A stretch of 24,825 bases of DNA from an uncultured Prevotella sp. (GTDB lineage: Bacteria; Bacteroidota; Bacteroidia; Bacteroidales; Bacteroidaceae), in the NCBI GenBank assembly GCA_900546345.1, contig URCI01000043.1, forward strand, positions 1 to 24,825. Reading direction: 5' to 3'. Every line of letters starts with the position of its first letter. Positions within the stretch are counted from its first letter, which is position 1. Positions 23,301-24,825 of this stretch are shown here, in pieces. Made by a program: the position numbers and the translations under genes. Below the pieces are notes generated by a model. That model saw only the letters and a list, made by a program, of their open reading frames with translations. It was not told where the DNA came from and searched no databases.

Positions 23301-23420
23301 ATCCTTCAACTTGGCCGCCTGCTCGTCGTAGTAATGCGTAGCGATCGGGAAGGACAAGTAGAAGATGCAAACGAGCGTGAGGAGCACGCCGGTTGCAATG
23401 ACAATTCCTTTGTTTTGCAT
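20382..23420 (-). CDS. secDF: Protein translocase subunit SecDF (fused SecD and SecF)
   Basis: The 1012-residue membrane protein joins SecD and SecF in one chain. It uses the proton gradient to help pull proteins through SecYEG on the periplasmic side. The first span (about 6-26) is followed by GLDLKGGMNVILEVSVPD (70-87), the start of the large periplasmic domain. The SecD membrane part contains GTAVDANVLIYERIKEEL. The SecF half shows GIDFTGGRNYVVTLD and GYDINDSVVVFDRIRENL, the latter holding the conserved Asp of the proton path. The insert at about 255-310 is rich in Lys, Thr and Ala and seems variable. A TATCTTTG box lies upstream at 23506-23499. The fusion is usual in Bacteroidetes. Confidence 0.97.
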   Translation of the reverse strand: MQNKGIVIATGVLLTLVCIFYLSFPIATHYYDEQAAKLKDPIAQQDYKDSVKYLGVYSYQKCLETQIGLGLDLKGGMNVILEVSVPDVIENLADHKTDMAFVKSMKDARAEQERTQGDFVSLFIDAYHKNAPGHHLAEIFATQELQGKVSPTSSDGDVEKVIREEVNSAIDNSFNVVRTRIDQFGVVQPNIQKVQGAEGRIMVEMPGIREPERMRKLLQGSANLEFWETYNAQEIAPYLQQLDSRLANGGSESDTTKVAKTDGTKKAVAKKPATTQAKPKFKLNNNKKNSVQTTPDAQLAEAKKLHPLLAMLQTTNQGLSVVGYASVRDTAAINRIIYSQLAKQVLPSDLKLLWSAKPADVGAKNIFELHALKVTTTNGRAPLEGDVVTDASDQFNNITGQPEVSMTMNSDGARRWAELTKANVGKAIAIVLDGVVYSAPRVNGEIDGGQSSISGNFTIEDTKDLANTLKSGRMPAPAHIVQEEVVGPTLGAQSIQQGLISFVIAFVLLIVFMLAMYNIIPGSIAVGALLINVFFTLGILTSFQAALTMSGIAGMVLSLGTAVDANVLIYERIKEELRAGKGMKQAINAGYSNAFSAIFDSNLTSLITGVILLLVGTGPIRGFATTWIIGICCSFFSAVYLTRLLYDYKLNHDSWMHLKFDTKISHNLMQGTNYKFMHMFKASFSVYAVFIIISIVSFAVRGLSLGIDFTGGRNYVVTLDKSVPVEDVRNVLSNAFVNTSGPNAGKPATTNVIAIGTDGKTIRVSTNWNIDSNKPTEDDKAETILYNALKKGGFVSQADVKAFKNPDIRQGGSIISSSKVGPSVAKDITRNAFLSVGLALFFIFLYILLRFRNLGFSVGSIAALAIDTTMVIGLYSLCYGWIGFSLEIDQTFIGAILTVIGYDINDSVVVFDRIRENLRNHPKGNKYELFNLSINETLARTINTSASTLIVLLAIFILGGDSTRSFSFAMIIGVFVGTLSSIFLASPIAYLILGKKGEKDQKEALAEVQAQA

Positions 23421-23498
23421 TTGTTAGTTTATTATTTTATTTTTCTCTTGATTTTGCCGTTTGAGCCATGCTTTTTTTATTTCTGCATATAAGATGTG

Positions 23499-23506
23499 CA
23501 AAGATA
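23499..23506 (-). promoter_or_regulatory. -7 box (TATCTTTG) of secDF
   Basis: Exact TAnnTTTG match on the minus strand, 79 bp before the secDF start. The -33 position reads TTTTC, a weak fit. Confidence 0.5.
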
Positions 23507-23545
23507 GCTATTTTTTCACGCTTTAGAAAATTTTAGCGAATGTTT

Positions 23546-24616
23546 TTAGTGTTTGTTGCTCATTTTCAGCCAGCAAGCGATGGGATAATGGTCAGAAGCC
23601 TTGATGGAGCGGTCGACATGACAGCGGTAGGGGGTGAAGTCGTCGGTGCAGAGGATGTTGTCGATGCGCACAAAAAAGCCGTTGAGATGATAGCTGATGC
23701 CGGGGCCGTTGCCGGTGGCGACATAGCAGTCGGTCAGGTCTTTGGCGATGGTGCGGTGGACATACGACACGGGGCTGTCATTGAAATCGCCGCACACGAT
23801 CATCGGCGTGCCGCGATGATAAGCGATGTAGCGTGCCACCGCCTCTGCTTGCGGGGCCCGTTTCTTGGTGGCTGTTGCGAGTTGCTTGATGAGCATCTTC
23901 GAGACATGGCGCGCCGTGTCAGAGGGCAGGTCGCCCTTGACCATCAGTTTGAAGTCGCTCTTCTCCTCGGGACTGAGTCCGGTGCTCTCGAGATGGTTGT
24001 TGATCACGATGACCGTGCGCCCTTGGATCTGCACGCGGAAGGCGGCGCTCACGTTGCCCTTGGACGGGAAGACGATGCGCTCCTTGCCATGGATAGGAAA
24101 CTTGCTGAACAGTGCCACGACGTCGCCACCATGCATGATCGTGTCGCGAAAAGCATATTCGCTCTTCATCACAGAGTCGACATATTGTGCGCCGAGGGCA
24201 TTGATGTTGGCCTCTTGCAGACACACGATGTCGGCGCCCTGCTCTCTGATATACTCCAGGATGGGGTTGGGATGTTGGGCGTCGCCAAATTGCCAGACAT
24301 TGTAGGACAGCACTTTGAAACTGCCCGCTGGCGCACTCTGTGGGATATTGACCGGGAAGTACTGCCTCACAGGAACATAGCAGACGAGGAAGCCGACAAT
24401 GGCGATGAGCATATAACGCGACTTGATGATCACCCAGAAGACCAGGAAAGCGAGGTTGATGGCCATCAGAATGGGCGTCAACAGTCCGATGTTGCTGAGC
24501 GTGGAAAACGTTTCAGGCCGTAACCAGCCTGAGTAGCCTGTCAGCAGCAAAATGATGATTGTCGCAATATTGGTCCCGGCAATGATCTGCAACGTGACCT
24601 GTTTGATCCTGCGCAT
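23546..24616 (-). CDS. Membrane-anchored endonuclease/exonuclease/phosphatase (EEP) family protein
   Basis: Residues 1-90 hold three hydrophobic spans (about 9-27, 42-63 and 69-86), and the rest is an EEP catalytic domain. The active-site series is complete: N106 in SYNVWQF, E135 in LQEAN, NNHLES at 206-211, GDFND at 276-280, DN at 319-320 and SDHYPI at 341-346. Family members hydrolyse phosphodiesters in DNA, RNA, inositol phosphates or sphingolipids, so the substrate is open. The catalytic part probably faces the periplasm, but this depends on the topology. The start codon overlaps the stop of the preceding rhomboid gene (TAATG), so the two are probably translated together. Confidence 0.88.
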   Translation of the reverse strand: MRRIKQVTLQIIAGTNIATIIILLLTGYSGWLRPETFSTLSNIGLLTPILMAINLAFLVFWVIIKSRYMLIAIVGFLVCYVPVRQYFPVNIPQSAPAGSFKVLSYNVWQFGDAQHPNPILEYIREQGADIVCLQEANINALGAQYVDSVMKSEYAFRDTIMHGGDVVALFSKFPIHGKERIVFPSKGNVSAAFRVQIQGRTVIVINNHLESTGLSPEEKSDFKLMVKGDLPSDTARHVSKMLIKQLATATKKRAPQAEAVARYIAYHRGTPMIVCGDFNDSPVSYVHRTIAKDLTDCYVATGNGPGISYHLNGFFVRIDNILCTDDFTPYRCHVDRSIKASDHYPIACWLKMSNKH

Positions 24617-24825
24617 TACTTCTTGCTTTGGTCAAAGAGCTTCTGTTTTTCCTCGCGTGTGAGGCTGTCATATCCGCTCTTGCGTATCTTGTCGAGGATG
24701 CGGTCCACCTCGTCTTGGCTGGCTTTCTTGCGGGCGTTGTAGTCCCAGTTGGGGTTTTCACTGCGCTCCGTGCGCTGGCTGTTGTGCGAGCGTGCGTCCC
24801 ATTTGGCTTTGAGATTGGAGAAGAA
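24616..24825 (-). CDS. C-terminal end of a probable rhomboid family protease (partial at right edge)
   Basis: Only the last 69 residues are in the window; the frame is open from base 24825 to TAA at 24618-24616. The tail reads NPNWDYNARKKASQDEVDRI and then LDKIRKSGYDSLTREEK. This charged, helical end ('DRILDKIRKSGYDSLT.EEK..LF') is what I know from the cytoplasmic tail of Bacteroidales rhomboid intramembrane proteases. The membrane part with the Ser-His pair lies outside the window, so the identification rests on the tail alone. It shares the A of TAATG with the EEP gene start. Confidence 0.65.
   Translation of the reverse strand, partial: FFSNLKAKWDARSHNSQRTERSENPNWDYNARKKASQDEVDRILDKIRKSGYDSLTREEKQKLFDQSKK

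Overview
The window reads as chromosome from a Bacteroidales bacterium, most likely Prevotellaceae (Prevotella/Segatella-like). The support is indirect. There are several Bacteroidetes-type -7 boxes (TAnnTTTG), few recognisable Shine-Dalgarno sequences, a PorZ-like type IX secretion protein, a fused SecDF, a YitT-type membrane protein, and a rhomboid C-terminal tail of the kind found in this order. No rRNA, prophage, CRISPR array or intact insertion sequence was seen.

Layout. 1-1577 (+): the end of a U32-family gene, then sufE and a SpoU-type RNA methylase, all overlapping. 1658-2104 (+): a small lipoprotein of unknown function. 2105-2687: a non-coding stretch rich in palindromes with a 22-bp tandem repeat, leading into a putative DNA-binding protein (2688-3251). 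5464-3270 (-): the peroxide defence pair ahpC-ahpF. 5821-10292 (+): leuS, a YitT-family membrane protein and rdgB, closely packed. 10301-10432: an array of CTATAG hexamers at 9-bp period. 10458-14701 (+): porZ, a GT-C type membrane glycosyltransferase and an acyltransferase-3 protein, overlapping or 3 bp apart and AT-richer than their surroundings. 14702-15343: non-coding, with strong hairpins, a terminator and perhaps a transposon scrap. 15344-17944 (+): a HisC/CobD-like PLP enzyme, a LicC-like nucleotidyltransferase and a LicD-family transferase with overlapping ends. 18034-19125 (+): trpS. 19335-19406 (+): tRNA-Arg(CCT). 19475-20269 (+): an ADP-ribosylglycohydrolase-family protein. It converges on secDF (23420-20382, -) across a very strong two-way terminator. 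24616-23546 (-): a membrane-anchored EEP-family hydrolase, overlapped by the end of a probable rhomboid protease at the right edge.

How the parts fit. Two blocks point to the cell surface. PorZ belongs to the type IX secretion attachment machinery and is followed by two membrane enzymes that could modify surface glycans. The PLP enzyme/LicC/LicD block looks like a pathway that makes and transfers a phospho-amino-alcohol (phosphocholine- or phosphoethanolamine-like) group. It has no LicA-type choline kinase, which is why a serine- or threonine-phosphate decarboxylase role for the PLP enzyme is worth testing. The rest is housekeeping: translation, Fe-S assembly, nucleotide sanitation, peroxide defence and protein export.

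The most unusual features are non-coding: the CTATAG array, the 56-bp loop-free palindrome with its 22-bp tandem repeats, the multi-hairpin region before 15220, and a 14-bp motif shared by the leuS leader and the tRNA-Arg upstream region. All function calls rest on motif recognition by eye; no database search was possible.
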